From Eubacteriaceae bacterium Marseille-Q4139 (GTDB lineage: Bacteria > Bacillota > Clostridia > Lachnospirales > Lachnospiraceae): a DNA stretch of 64,000 nucleotides. The stretch's first letter is position 1. Every line of letters starts with the position of its first letter. The notes under the pieces were generated by a model. The model was not told where the DNA came from, did not search any database, and was given only the letters and a program-made list of their open reading frames with translations. A program made the translations under genes and the position numbers. Positions 1-8,359 of this stretch are shown here, one piece after another. The DNA lies in the NCBI GenBank assembly GCA_018223415.1, contig JAGTTQ010000001.1:2901365-2965364 (forward strand). The letters run 5' to 3'.

Positions 1-1
1 G

Positions 2-2053
2 GTGGGCGGCCTGATTTTAAGCAATTCCGGCGCCATCACGGCCAATTACTGGCTGTCGGAAATTTATGACCAGGAAATCGCCGAGGCTCACAGAAGCGGC
101 GACATCCATCTTCATGACTTATCCATGCTGACCGGCTACTGCGCCGGCTGGTCCTTAAAGCAGTTAATCCAGGAGGGGCTCGGCGGAATCCCGGGAAAGA
201 TTACTTCGTCCCCGGCCAAGCATCTTTCCGTCCTCTGCAACCAGATGGTAAACTTTTTAGGAATCATGCAGAACGAGTGGGCAGGTGCCCAGGCCTTTTC
301 TTCCTTCGACACCTACCTTGCCCCGTTTGTAAAGGCGGACAGCCTGGATTACCCGGCAGTGAAAAAATGCATCGAATCCTTCATTTACGGCGTCAACACG
401 CCGAGCCGCTGGGGGACGCAGGCACCGTTTTCCAACATCACCCTGGACTGGACGGTGCCGGATGACATGGCAAACATGCCGGCCATCGTAGGCGGGAAGG
501 AAATGGACTTCACCTACGGCGACTGCAAAAAAGAGATGGACATGATCAACAAGGCGTTTATCGAGACGATGGTGGAGGGCGATGCCAACGGCCGCGGCTT
601 CCAGTACCCGATCCCGACGTATTCGATTACCGAAGATTTTGACTGGTCCGACACGGAGAACAACCGGCTCCTGTTTGAGATGACTTCCAAATACGGGACG
701 CCTTATTTTTCCAACTACATCAACAGCGACATGAAGCCCAGCGATGTCCGCAGCATGTGCTGCCGCCTTCGCCTGGATCTTCGTGAACTAAGAAAGAAGA
801 CCGGCGGCTTCTTCGGTTCCGGTGAGAGCACCGGCTCTGTGGGCGTCGTCACGATCAATATCCCGCGGATTGCTTATCTGGCAAAGGATGAGGAAGACTT
901 CTACGACCGCCTCGATCATATGATGGATGTGGCGGCACGTTCCTTAAAGATCAAGCGCGAGGTCATCACAAAGCTTTTGGACGGCGGGCTGTACCCGTAC
1001 ACGAAGCGGTACCTGGGCACCTTCGCAAACCACTTCTCCACCATCGGCCTCATCGGCATGAACGAGGCCTGCCTCAACGCAAAATGGATCCGGAAGGATC
1101 TGGTGAGCCCCGAGGCGCAGAAGTTCACGAAGGATGTGTTAAACCACATGAGGGATCGCCTGATCATCTATCAGGAGGAGTACGGCGATCTCTACAACCT
1201 GGAGGCGACGCCGGCCGAGTCCACCACCTACCGTCTTGCAAAGCATGACAAGGCGAAGTACCCGGACATCATCACGGCAGGCTGTGAAAAAGACGGAACG
1301 CCCTACTATACCAACAGCTCCCATCTCCCGGTTGGCTACACGGCAGACGTATTTGACGCCCTGGACATTCAGGACGAGCTTCAGACTCTCTATACGTCGG
1401 GAACCGTGTTCCATGCGTTCCTGGGCGAAAAGCTTCCGGACTGGAAGGCGGCGGCCAAGCTGGTGCGTACTATTGCGGAAAACTACAAGCTTCCGTATTA
1501 TACGCTGTCTCCCACCTACTCCATCTGCAAGGAGCACGGCTATCTGACCGGCGAGCATTTCACCTGCCCGGTCTGCGGCGAGAAGGCAGAGGTGTACAGC
1601 CGGATCACAGGCTACTACCGTCCGGTTCAGAACTGGAACGATGGAAAGACGCAGGAATACAAGGACCGCAGGCTCTATGATGTGGGCCATTCCGTACTGA
1701 AGCGGAATCCGGAGGCGTCTGTGAAGATTTCGGACGCTATCCGCGAGGCCAGAGAAAAGGTGCGCGAGGCAAAAATGGAGCAGAAGGAAGAGGCCGCAAA
1801 GGGAAATAAGACGGTCTTTGAGGGCAGCAGGGCCTTCCTGTTTACGACGAAGACATGCCCGAACTGCAAAATTGCAAAGGAATTTTTGAAGGATGAAGAG
1901 TATGAGGCCATCGACGCTGAGGAAAACCCGGAGCTTTCCAATGAGTACGGGATCATGCAGGCGCCGACGCTGGTTCTCATTAAAGACGGAAAAATTGAAA
2001 AATTCGTGAATGCATCCAATATTAAGAGGTACGTGGACGCGAAGAAAAACTAA
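2..2053 (+). CDS. nrdD: Anaerobic (class III) ribonucleoside-triphosphate reductase, 5' end outside the window, with C-terminal redoxin domain
   Basis: Reduces ribonucleoside triphosphates to deoxyribonucleotides under anoxia using a glycyl radical installed by the activase NrdG. The frame is open at the left edge, so the ATP-cone and first part of the catalytic barrel are missing. Within the 683 visible residues the conserved core is clear. A zinc site of the form C-x2-H ... CPVC lies at about residues 510-530, followed by the glycyl-radical motif RITGYYRP with Gly at about 537. Residues 612-683 form a separate thioredoxin/glutaredoxin-like domain with a CPNC active site and an APTLVL strand containing the cis-Pro. 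A fused redoxin suggests thiol-dependent rather than formate-dependent re-reduction (inference). No nrdG lies downstream; it may be upstream or elsewhere. Confidence 0.95.
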   Translation: MGGLILSNSGAITANYWLSEIYDQEIAEAHRSGDIHLHDLSMLTGYCAGWSLKQLIQEGLGGIPGKITSSPAKHLSVLCNQMVNFLGIMQNEWAGAQAFSSFDTYLAPFVKADSLDYPAVKKCIESFIYGVNTPSRWGTQAPFSNITLDWTVPDDMANMPAIVGGKEMDFTYGDCKKEMDMINKAFIETMVEGDANGRGFQYPIPTYSITEDFDWSDTENNRLLFEMTSKYGTPYFSNYINSDMKPSDVRSMCCRLRLDLRELRKKTGGFFGSGESTGSVGVVTINIPRIAYLAKDEEDFYDRLDHMMDVAARSLKIKREVITKLLDGGLYPYTKRYLGTFANHFSTIGLIGMNEACLNAKWIRKDLVSPEAQKFTKDVLNHMRDRLIIYQEEYGDLYNLEATPAESTTYRLAKHDKAKYPDIITAGCEKDGTPYYTNSSHLPVGYTADVFDALDIQDELQTLYTSGTVFHAFLGEKLPDWKAAAKLVRTIAENYKLPYYTLSPTYSICKEHGYLTGEHFTCPVCGEKAEVYSRITGYYRPVQNWNDGKTQEYKDRRLYDVGHSVLKRNPEASVKISDAIREAREKVREAKMEQKEEAAKGNKTVFEGSRAFLFTTKTCPNCKIAKEFLKDEEYEAIDAEENPELSNEYGIMQAPTLVLIKDGKIEKFVNASNIKRYVDAKKN

Positions 2054-2090
2054 AGAAATGCCTGCTCCCATCACCGGGTGGGAGAGTAAA

Positions 2091-2164
2091 AGGCGTTCAA
2101 GATTCTGCCGCAGGTACGGTATGCCGGCCGGCATGCCCAAGGCAGGATCCTGGGCGCCTTTTTC
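2091..2164 (+). terminator. Rho-independent terminator after nrdD
   Basis: The arms AGGCGTTCAAGATTCTGCC and GGCAGGATCCTGGGCGCCT pair over about 19 positions with several G-U pairs and are followed by TTTTTCT. The loop holds a perfect 14-bp palindrome (ATGCCGGCCGGCAT, 2121-2134), so the structure may be branched. Confidence 0.7.
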
Positions 2165-2226
2165 TGCCCGGTATGACGTCGCGGGCAAGCCGGCAGCCGC
2201 TGGCGCCGGAGAAAGGAAGGGTAATT

Positions 2227-3102
2227 ATGGGCGGTGTGAAGGGAAGGGCGAAGGAGCTGTGGCTCGATTTCCTGTATGATGTGGCCGGAGGATTTCTCCA
2301 GGCCGTCGGGCTCCATTGTTTTATCGACAGCATTGACATTGCGCCGGGCGGCGCCACGGGTATTGCGATTCTGGCAAACCGGTTCACAGGTCTTCCGATT
2401 GGTACCCTGACCTTTTTGGTCAATATCCCGCTTTTGATCGCATCCTGGCTTTTTCTCGGAAAGATGCGTACGGTCAAGACATTAAAGACGGTTGCAATCC
2501 TGACGGTAATCCTGGACTTTATCGTCACGCCGTATATTCCCGTCTATACAGGCGATAAAATGGTCTCCTGCCTGTTCGGCGGCGTGCTGGTGGGGGCCAG
2601 TCTGGCGCTTGTGTTCATGCGGGGCTCTACGACCGGCGGAGGCGATATTGCGGCCAAGCTTCTCCAGAAATTCAGGCCCCACATGCGTACCGGGAATGCC
2701 GTGATGGCGACGGACCTTGTCATCATCGCGGCCTCTATGGCTGTGTTCGGGAACATGGAATCCGGCCTTTACGGCATGATTAACATGGTCGTCAGCACGT
2801 ATGTGATCGACCTGATCCTTTACGGCATGAACAAGAGTACCATGGTGATGGTGATCTCGCCGGAAAGCAGCGTGATTGCCGACCGGCTGATGCATGCTTT
2901 GGGGCGCGGCTGTACCTTTTTAAAAAGCCGCGGTGCCTACTCGAAGCTGGAGGGGGAGATGTTAATCTGCGTCGTGGACAGGAAGCAGTTTTACATGGCA
3001 AAGAAGATCATTTATGAGGTGGACGGTGATGCGTTTGTGATCGTTTCTGAGGCGAGAGAGGTGTACGGAGAGGGCTTTTTAGACTCCGAATGGGAGGCAT
3101 GA
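2227..3102 (+). CDS. YitT family membrane protein (DUF161 plus DUF2179)
   Basis: A 291-residue polytopic membrane protein of the YitT family. Residues 1-200 hold about five hydrophobic segments with the family signature DIAPGGATGIAI near the N-terminus and a TTGGGDI loop in the middle. Residues 205-290 form the soluble DUF2179 domain (region containing RGCTFLKSRGAYS). The cellular role of the family is not established. The ATG at 2227 is chosen because AGGAAGG sits just upstream; an in-frame extension to 2173 has no ribosome site. It follows the nrdD terminator, so it is probably transcribed separately. Confidence 0.88.
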   Translation: MGGVKGRAKELWLDFLYDVAGGFLQAVGLHCFIDSIDIAPGGATGIAILANRFTGLPIGTLTFLVNIPLLIASWLFLGKMRTVKTLKTVAILTVILDFIVTPYIPVYTGDKMVSCLFGGVLVGASLALVFMRGSTTGGGDIAAKLLQKFRPHMRTGNAVMATDLVIIAASMAVFGNMESGLYGMINMVVSTYVIDLILYGMNKSTMVMVISPESSVIADRLMHALGRGCTFLKSRGAYSKLEGEMLICVVDRKQFYMAKKIIYEVDGDAFVIVSEAREVYGEGFLDSEWEA

Positions 3103-3108
3103 TTTCTG

Positions 3109-3137
3109 TTGACACAACCGACAAAATTCGGTATAAT
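3109..3137 (+). promoter_or_regulatory. Perfect consensus sigma-A promoter
   Basis: TTGACA at 3109-3114 and TATAAT at 3132-3137 are separated by exactly 17 bp. Transcription would begin near 3144, just upstream of the Shine-Dalgarno of the coiled-coil gene, giving a very short leader. Confidence 0.85.
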
Positions 3138-3160
3138 TTTCCATGAAAGGAGGAATGCTC

Positions 3161-3637
3161 ATGTTGGATACGAAAGATATTGAGATGATTTCTTCTATCA
3201 TGAAGACGGCGATCCAGCCGTTGGAAGCCGAAGTCAGGGATGCCAGGAAGGAAGTCCAGAGCGTGACGGGTGAGGTTCGGACGATGAAGGACAAAGTCGA
3301 GAACGTGACGGGCGAAGTCCGGAACATGGCGGCTCACATTCGAATCATGAGGAGCGAAGTCCAGAACCTGAAGGACGGACAGAAGTTTCTCCGCAAGGAT
3401 GTGGACGACCTGAAAAAAGGCTTCAACAGGATGGAAAGAGAAATGCGAAAGATGAAAGACCAGATGTACGCGGTGGATGCGAAGATCAAGCAGATGAGCC
3501 ACGAATTTGTGGATCTCAGGCTGGAGATCATCGGCAGGGAGAGCAGACAGGAAAGGGAAATCCGCCTGCTGAAGGATGCTCAGGAGACGATTATCAAAGC
3601 CCTGGAGCGCAACCAGATTCTTCCAATCGCCAACTAG
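3161..3637 (+). CDS. Coiled-coil protein of unknown function
   Basis: A 158-residue, highly charged protein that is almost entirely heptad-like coiled coil. The sequence VTGEVR occurs twice 14 residues apart in the first half, flanked by related EVRDARKEV and SEVQNLKD segments, indicating internal duplication. It has no signal peptide, membrane segment or catalytic motif. The ATG at 3161 is preferred: AGGAGG lies at 3148-3153, and an earlier in-frame ATG at 3143 falls at or before the predicted transcription start. It is a single-gene unit with its own strong promoter and terminator. No function can be assigned; a structural or cell-envelope-associated helical protein is possible. Confidence 0.75.
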   Translation: MLDTKDIEMISSIMKTAIQPLEAEVRDARKEVQSVTGEVRTMKDKVENVTGEVRNMAAHIRIMRSEVQNLKDGQKFLRKDVDDLKKGFNRMEREMRKMKDQMYAVDAKIKQMSHEFVDLRLEIIGRESRQEREIRLLKDAQETIIKALERNQILPIAN

Positions 3638-3699
3638 AACACCGGCTGCCGGGTATCGGAACCGGCACAGCATGTTCCATCTGATACAAAAGATAAAGG

Positions 3700-3738
3700 A
3701 AGACGGGCAGAGAGCGGAAGCTTTTTCCCGTCTTTTTT
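3700..3738 (+). terminator. Rho-independent terminator
   Basis: The arms AAGACGGG and CCCGTCTT are followed by a run of T residues, closing the coiled-coil gene. Confidence 0.85.
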
Positions 3739-3783
3739 GGTACACAAGCCCAACGGGCTTAAGCAGAACAAAAGGAGGCGCCT

Positions 3784-4671
3784 ATGGAACTTCGGGTCTT
3801 AAAATATTTCCTGGCGGTTGCCAGAGAGGAAAACATCACAAAGGCAGCCCAGATGCTGCATTTGACGCAGCCGACCCTTTCCAGACAGATGATGCAGCTG
3901 GAGGAGGAGCTGGGAGTGAGGCTGTTCATCCGCGGGAACCACAGCATTATACTGACAGAGGACGGCCTGCTTTTAAAGCGCCGCGCTCAGGAACTTCTTT
4001 CCCTGGCAGATAAGACGAGACGGGAGTTTCTGCACAAGGAAGCCGGCCTGGCCGGGGAAATCATGATCGGAAGCGGTGAATTCCGGAGCACGAGGGAGTT
4101 TGCCAGGATCATGGTGGAATTCCAGAAAAAGCATCCTCTCGTGAAATATCAGATTTACAGCGGAAATGCCGATAATATCAGGGATTCTATCGAGCGGGGG
4201 CTTCTGGATCTCGGGGTGATGGGAGAGCCGGTGGATATCCGCAAATATGAATTTCTGCCCATGCCGGTGAAGGAGCGGTGGGGCATTCTGGTGAGGGAGG
4301 ACTCCAGTCTGGCGGAGAAGGAGCAGATACGGCCCGAGGATCTCCTGGGGATTCCGTTAGTAACGGCTTCGAGGGATTTTCAGGGCGAGCTCTCCGGATG
4401 GTTCGGCGGACTGTTTGAGAAGATGGAGATTGCGGCATCGGGGAACCTGCTTTACAATGAGGCCATGCTGGTGGAAAATGGTATGGGAGCCGTGCTCTGC
4501 ATCCAATTAAACTGCTGCTACGAAGGGCTCCGTTTCATTCCGCTTTTCCCTGCCGTCGAATCCAGGACGGCCCTTGTCTGGAAAAAAGACTCGGTTTTTT
4601 CGCCGGCGACTGCTGCTTTCCTGGATTTTGCATCCCAATGCCTGAAGGGCATTTCTGAAGATAAAATGTAA
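3784..4671 (+). CDS. LysR family transcriptional regulator
   Basis: A 295-residue LysR-type regulator. Residues 1-60 are the winged helix-turn-helix, with the family pattern FLAVAREENITKAAQMLHLT and QPTLSRQM followed by LEEELGVRLF. Residues 90-290 form the periplasmic-binding-protein-like effector domain. The ATG at 3784 follows AAAGGAGG at good spacing. The ligand and target genes cannot be read from sequence. No divergent partner gene is present; the neighbour downstream is a MerR regulator with flavodoxins, so a redox or small-molecule role is only a guess. Confidence 0.93.
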   Translation: MELRVLKYFLAVAREENITKAAQMLHLTQPTLSRQMMQLEEELGVRLFIRGNHSIILTEDGLLLKRRAQELLSLADKTRREFLHKEAGLAGEIMIGSGEFRSTREFARIMVEFQKKHPLVKYQIYSGNADNIRDSIERGLLDLGVMGEPVDIRKYEFLPMPVKERWGILVREDSSLAEKEQIRPEDLLGIPLVTASRDFQGELSGWFGGLFEKMEIAASGNLLYNEAMLVENGMGAVLCIQLNCCYEGLRFIPLFPAVESRTALVWKKDSVFSPATAAFLDFASQCLKGISEDKM

Positions 4672-4674
4672 GTA

Positions 4675-4704
4675 TTAGACATATGAAATCAAGCACGTTA
4701 CAAT
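4675..4704 (+). promoter_or_regulatory. Possible promoter upstream of the MerR-flavodoxin unit
   Basis: TTAGAC and TACAAT are separated by 18 bp. The predicted start falls inside the terminator hairpin that follows, so promoter and terminator would overlap. Weak evidence. Confidence 0.35.
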
Positions 4705-4736
4705 AAAGGTGTTCCAGGACGGAGCACCTTTCTTTT
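4705..4736 (+). terminator. Rho-independent terminator after the LysR gene
   Basis: An 11-bp stem, AAAGGTGTTCC with GGAGCACCTTT (one G-U pair), has a five-base loop and the tail TCTTTT. Confidence 0.88.
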
Positions 4737-4778
4737 ATGCAGCAGGAAAACAGCATTCATGGAAGGCCAGGTGAGAAA

Positions 4779-5150
4779 ATGACAATTTATGAGGCAAGCG
4801 AGCGTTACAGCATCCCCCTGGAGGTTCTCCGGGAGTATGAGCGGTGGGGGCTGTGCGGTGTGGTAAAAAAGGTCATGGGGGCATGGCAGTACGATGACGA
4901 AGACATAAAGCGACTGAGTATGATTTTGACTCTGCACGATGTCGGTTTTTCCAACGAGGAGACGGAAAGCTATATGCGGCTTCTTTTGGAGGGGAGCGAT
5001 ACGGAGGAGGAGCGGTTGGAAATGCTCCGGCGCCACCGGGACAGCACGCTGGATGAGATCCATTTTAAACAGAAGCAGCTTGACCGTCTGGATTACCTTC
5101 GGTATCAGATCCGGAAGGCCAGCGAGGAAAAAACAAAAAAGAAATCATGA
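4779..5150 (+). CDS. MerR family transcriptional regulator
   Basis: A 123-residue MerR-type protein. The N-terminal winged helix (MTIYEASERYSIPLEVLREY, then an RWGL turn) is followed by the second DNA-binding helix region DDEDIKRL and a dimerization helix. No clear metal-binding cysteines are present. The ATG at 4779 is chosen because an upstream in-frame ATG at 4737 lies in the T tract of the preceding terminator. It is only 21 bp from the flavodoxin gene, so the two form an operon and the regulator may respond to redox or flavin-related stress (inference). Confidence 0.85.
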   Translation: MTIYEASERYSIPLEVLREYERWGLCGVVKKVMGAWQYDDEDIKRLSMILTLHDVGFSNEETESYMRLLLEGSDTEEERLEMLRRHRDSTLDEIHFKQKQLDRLDYLRYQIRKASEEKTKKKS

Positions 5151-5171
5151 AGCAGGAAAGGAGAATGGGAT

Positions 5172-5633
5172 ATGAGAAGAAAAATCATGACGGCTGTCTT
5201 GGCCGCATTTATGGTGCTGGGGCTTTCCGGCTGTCAGAAGGAGAGCGCCGCGGCCGTTCAGGCCCAGAATCAGGAGACAGGCAGCAGCCAGGCGGAAACG
5301 GAAGCCGAGACGGTGGAGCCAGCGCCGTCTGAAAACGCCTCCCAGGCGGAAGCACCGGCGGACGGCGCCAATGCGCTGATCGTCTATTTCTCCTGGTCGG
5401 GAAACACGGAATCCGTGGCAAAGGAGATCCAGGCGCAGACGGGAGCCGATCTTTTTGAGATTGTTCCGGCAGAGCCCTATACGGAGGATTACAATGCCCT
5501 CCTGGAAATCGCACAGGAAGAGCAGGCGAGCGACGCCCGTCCTGCTATCTCCGGGGAAGTGGAGAATTTTGAGAAATATGACGTGGTTTACTTTGGGTAT
5601 CCTAAAATGGAGTATGGTTTTCTTTGTGTATAG
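5172..5633 (+). pseudogene. Flavodoxin-like lipoprotein, truncated in mid-domain
   Basis: The N-terminus is a lipoprotein signal ending in LGLSGC, then a low-complexity Gln/Ala/Glu linker, then a flavodoxin fold: LIVYFSWSGNTESVA is the FMN phosphate loop. The homology stops abruptly at VVYFGYP, where relatives continue with IWW and the second half of the fold. The last nine residues (KMEYGFLCV) are unrelated and the frame ends, leaving 153 residues against roughly 200-230 for the family. Base composition drops to AT-rich at the same point (about 5600), so this is probably a recombination or insertion scar and not a natural C-terminus. The Shine-Dalgarno AAAGGAGA precedes the start. Confidence 0.8.
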
Positions 5634-5743
5634 TGTGTATTAAGTGGATTTTATGAGAGAGAAAAGAACTGCATACACAATAATGGATAAGGTTTGTGTA
5701 TGGCGTTGAGGATACAGATATATTGTATAGGAGGTTAGTTTCC

Positions 5744-6436
5744 ATGAGAAAGCGTGGTTTATTATTACTTGCGATATGTGCGATGATGGGTGTGCTGGCA
5801 GGTTGCAGTTCGGGAAATGAACAGGAGGTCAGTACCGGGCAAGAGGTTCAAACCAGTGCAGTGACTGAGCCGGAATTAGAAAACAGTGTGCCTGTGTCAG
5901 AGGAAGCGGTTTCAGAAGGGGATGATTCTGGAGAAACGGATATCGAAGGAGACGAAGGGAAAACGCTGATTGTGTATTTCTCTGCAACTGGGAATACGGA
6001 GAGAGTAGCAGAAATGATTGCGGAAGCTACCGGAGGTGATTTATTTAAACTGGAGCCGGCGGATCCTTATACGGATGAGGATTTGGATTATAATGATGAC
6101 AACAGCCGTACTTCTAGGGAATATGCAGATAAAAGTCTGAGAAATGTAGAGCTTGTCGTCGCGACCGTAGAAGATTTTAGTGCGTATAAAAATATTTTTG
6201 TAGGATACCCCATATGGTGGTCTGAGCCCGCATGGCCGGTAAATTCTTTTGTGGAATCAAATGACTTTACAGGGAAAACGGTAATTCCGTTCTGTACATC
6301 GGGCGGTTCCGGTTTAGGTAGAAGTGGTGAAATGCTGGCTGGAATGGCGGGAAGCGGCGAGTGGTTGGAAGGAATGAGATTCGGGTCAAGTGTTTCGGAA
6401 GAAGATGTGGTAGCGTGGATAGAGAGTTTGAAGTAG
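5744..6436 (+). CDS. Flavodoxin-like lipoprotein
   Basis: A 230-residue exported lipoprotein. The signal peptide ends in the lipobox LAGC, followed by an acidic Ser/Glu-rich linker and a flavodoxin_4-type domain. The FMN loop LIVYFSATGNTERVAE is at about residues 85-100, VGYPIWW at about 152, and FCTSGGSGLG near 190. It probably carries FMN at the outer face of the membrane and transfers electrons to an unknown partner. It is a paralogue of the truncated gene upstream but uses AT-rich codons, which points to a separate origin. AGGAGG precedes the ATG at 5744 by 8 bases; a start at 5696 lacks such a site. Confidence 0.88.
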   Translation: MRKRGLLLLAICAMMGVLAGCSSGNEQEVSTGQEVQTSAVTEPELENSVPVSEEAVSEGDDSGETDIEGDEGKTLIVYFSATGNTERVAEMIAEATGGDLFKLEPADPYTDEDLDYNDDNSRTSREYADKSLRNVELVVATVEDFSAYKNIFVGYPIWWSEPAWPVNSFVESNDFTGKTVIPFCTSGGSGLGRSGEMLAGMAGSGEWLEGMRFGSSVSEEDVVAWIESLK

Positions 6437-6753
6437 TATTTGAACACAAATATATAGTGCAAAAAAGCAGAGAGATGAAAGTCTTTCTGCTTTTTGTTTG
6501 GAGAGAGATGATATATAGAATACGGAAGTTGAAAGCAGTTATTTTTATAGCGTAACAGAACTTTTTAGTTAAAAGGGACTGTGGTATAATATGGTCAAAG
6601 CATTATAAAGGAATAGACTTTAAAACGGATTACTGTAAAAATCTTGCTAATGTTTGTCAACACTTTTTTGAATTTTTTCAGAAGAAAAAAGGGTAACCTT
6701 AATAAATCTACTGTATTGTAGATTTGCAAAAAGCGGTATAAAATTAAGATGAT
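6437..6753. other. Non-coding region between flavodoxin gene and IS110 remnant
   Basis: An AT-rich stretch with no supported gene. It contains the flavodoxin terminator (6461-6495), a minus-strand promoter-like pair TTGACA (6655-6660) and TACAGT (6632-6637) with 17-bp spacing pointing away from the transposase gene, and a perfect inverted repeat (6704-6725, AAATCTAC ... GTAGATTT). In IS110-family elements the non-coding flank next to the transposase can encode the bridge RNA; whether this one does cannot be judged by eye. Confidence 0.5.
6461..6495 (+). terminator. Rho-independent terminator after flavodoxin gene
   Basis: The arms AAAAAGCAGA and TCTGCTTTTT surround a short loop and end in T residues. 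Confidence 0.8.
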
Positions 6754-7943
6754 TTACTTATAAAGCTCCATCGCACGAGCATAGTAAATTCGGAGAAACT
6801 TATTAACGCCAGCCATTTTTGCAACGTTGTAAGGTTTTCCTTCCTGTTCCTTTTTGAGTATGAAAAGGTAAACAGGATCATCTTGAGGTTTTGTCAGTTT
6901 GAGAGCCTGCATGACCTCAAAACAAGCTTTTCTGAGAGCAGAACTGCCACGCTTGGATATGTGGCGGTTCCTGCTTTCAAATTGCCCTGACTGATAGGGA
7001 GGAGCATCGTTTCCAGCATAAGAGTTGAGAGCCTTTGCACTGTGAAAACGGCGGATATCTCCGATTTCAGCCAGAATAATGGGGCCCAGCCTGTCCCCAA
7101 CGCCGTTCATTGCACGTAAAATCCTATATTCAGGTATTGTTTCTGCAATGTTTTGCATTTGAGCGATTTCTTCATCAGCAGCGTTTTGTACAGCAGCCAA
7201 TAAATCAACCAGCTGATTTTGAGCGGAAATTATGTAATCATTGTCTCCGCGAGTGGTTATACTGTCACAGGCTAATTCATAGATAGATAAGCCTTTTTGT
7301 GGAGCATATCTGTCATGGCTTTTTTTCATAAGTGTTGCATAGGAAGACAAGAATCTTGATTTGCCCATTGCCTTAATCCAATCGAAAGAACCGTATTTCT
7401 TAATGAAAAGTAACAAGGCACATTCATCCGGCTTGCGGCTTTTCAGTTTTAACAAAGACGTTATTCCAGGCATGGTTTCATCAAGAAGATTTGTCAGCTG
7501 TGTCTTTGTATAGCTTACCGTTGAAATACGTTGATTGTACTGACGGGAAAGAAATTTGAGGTCTTCATATTTTTGCTCTAAGGAAGTGTATGGCGTAAGC
7601 ATATAAGACTTCTCCAAAGCGTATTTTGCGATTCTCAAGGCGTCTTTTTTGTCAGTTTTTGCCTTATGGATTTCAACATCTCCATATTTTTTCATTTGAT
7701 ATGGATTTACGAGACATACAGGGAATCCTTCTTGTTGAAGTTTTTTTAATACTGGATAATGATAATGTCCTGTGTATTCCATGAGGATAGTAAAAGATTC
7801 ATCAAGGTCATTTAAATTTTTACCATCGCATCCATATCCGAAAGGGTATGATACATAGTAAATGGTTTGGCACGTATGCTGCCATCTGAGTTAAGAACAG
7901 CAACGGTGCTTTTCGCTTTTGAAACATCAATTCCAACAGCATG
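6754..7943 (-). pseudogene. IS110 family transposase, frameshifted and lacking its start
   Basis: A DEDD-type transposase related to RuvC that normally moves IS110 elements under bridge-RNA guidance. The main frame (7782 down to 6754) shows the catalytic Glu in MEYTGHYHYP, the paired Asp in KTDKKDALRIAKYAL, and the C-terminal serine-containing motif PPYQSGQF. The first catalytic Asp (HAVGIDVSKAKS) lies upstream in another frame, decoding from about 7943. The two frames meet at a run of five T (7817-7821 on the plus strand); restoring one base rejoins VKNLNDLDE to the main frame. No start codon precedes HAVGID. The gene is therefore 5'-truncated and frameshifted, unless a -1 slip on the A run is used. 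Confidence 0.85.
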
Positions 7944-7995
7944 CGGAGTGTCCTTATAGGATTTGAGTATCCTATCAAGGACACTCCGCTTTTTT
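7943..7995 (+). terminator. Very strong plus-strand terminator hairpin at the IS110/ICE junction
   Basis: A 13-bp arm GCGGAGTGTCCTT plus 7-bp ATAGGAT pairs with ATCCTAT and AAGGACACTCCGC (one unpaired base, six-base loop), followed by TTTTTT. The right arm lies in the last codons of the small recombinase; the left arm abuts the IS110 remnant. It would stop plus-strand transcription entering the conjugative element. Confidence 0.85.
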
Positions 7996-8346
7996 ATTGC
8001 GTGAAATCAGGGCCTCGCCTTTGTCGCTGAACAGAAGTCGATCCCGTATGCAAAGGAGCTTAGCTCCATGCTCAACAAGCAAGTCAATGTAGCGTTGCGT
8101 CATGCCCCATTCGCGGCCTATGCGGGTCAGGCTATGGACTAACACCACATCCACCTTGCCAGCAAGAACAGCCTGTGTCACTTCTTGAAGCGCCGGACGT
8201 TCCAGCGTCAGGCCGTTTCCATGCTCACAGGCCGCGCCGATGATGGTATATCCGGCCTGTTCCGCATACCGCCGAAGCATGGCAGCCTGGGCCTCCAGAC
8301 AAAAGCTGTCATCACGGGCCACACGGCAGTAAAGATAAACTCTCAT
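7975..8346 (-). CDS. Small serine recombinase (resolvase catalytic domain only)
   Basis: A 123-residue protein corresponding to the catalytic domain of serine recombinases: MRVYLYCRVARDDS holds the position of the nucleophilic Ser, and VDVVLVHSLTRIGRE matches the conserved SLTRLGR-type helix. It has no DNA-binding C-terminal domain. The ATG at 8346 is preferred because AAGGTGG precedes it; an upstream GTG is inside the ribosome site. It starts 14 bp after the stop of the large recombinase, so the two are co-translated and may act together at the element ends. Its stop codon falls within the junction hairpin, so its original C-terminus may have been altered. Confidence 0.75.
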   Translation of the reverse strand: MRVYLYCRVARDDSFCLEAQAAMLRRYAEQAGYTIIGAACEHGNGLTLERPALQEVTQAVLAGKVDVVLVHSLTRIGREWGMTQRYIDLLVEHGAKLLCIRDRLLFSDKGEALISRNKKAECP

Positions 8347-8359
8347 ATTCCACACCACC

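Noticed and set aside
1139..2188. Long minus-strand open frame opposite nrdD
   Set aside because: It mirrors a well-supported gene, has no recognised motif or ribosome site, and arises from GC-rich third positions.
7800..7830. Programmed -1 frameshift in the IS110 gene
   Set aside because: The A run is only five bases, the heptamer is not a classical slippery site, and the gene also lacks a start codon; decay is simpler. Left open in the finding.
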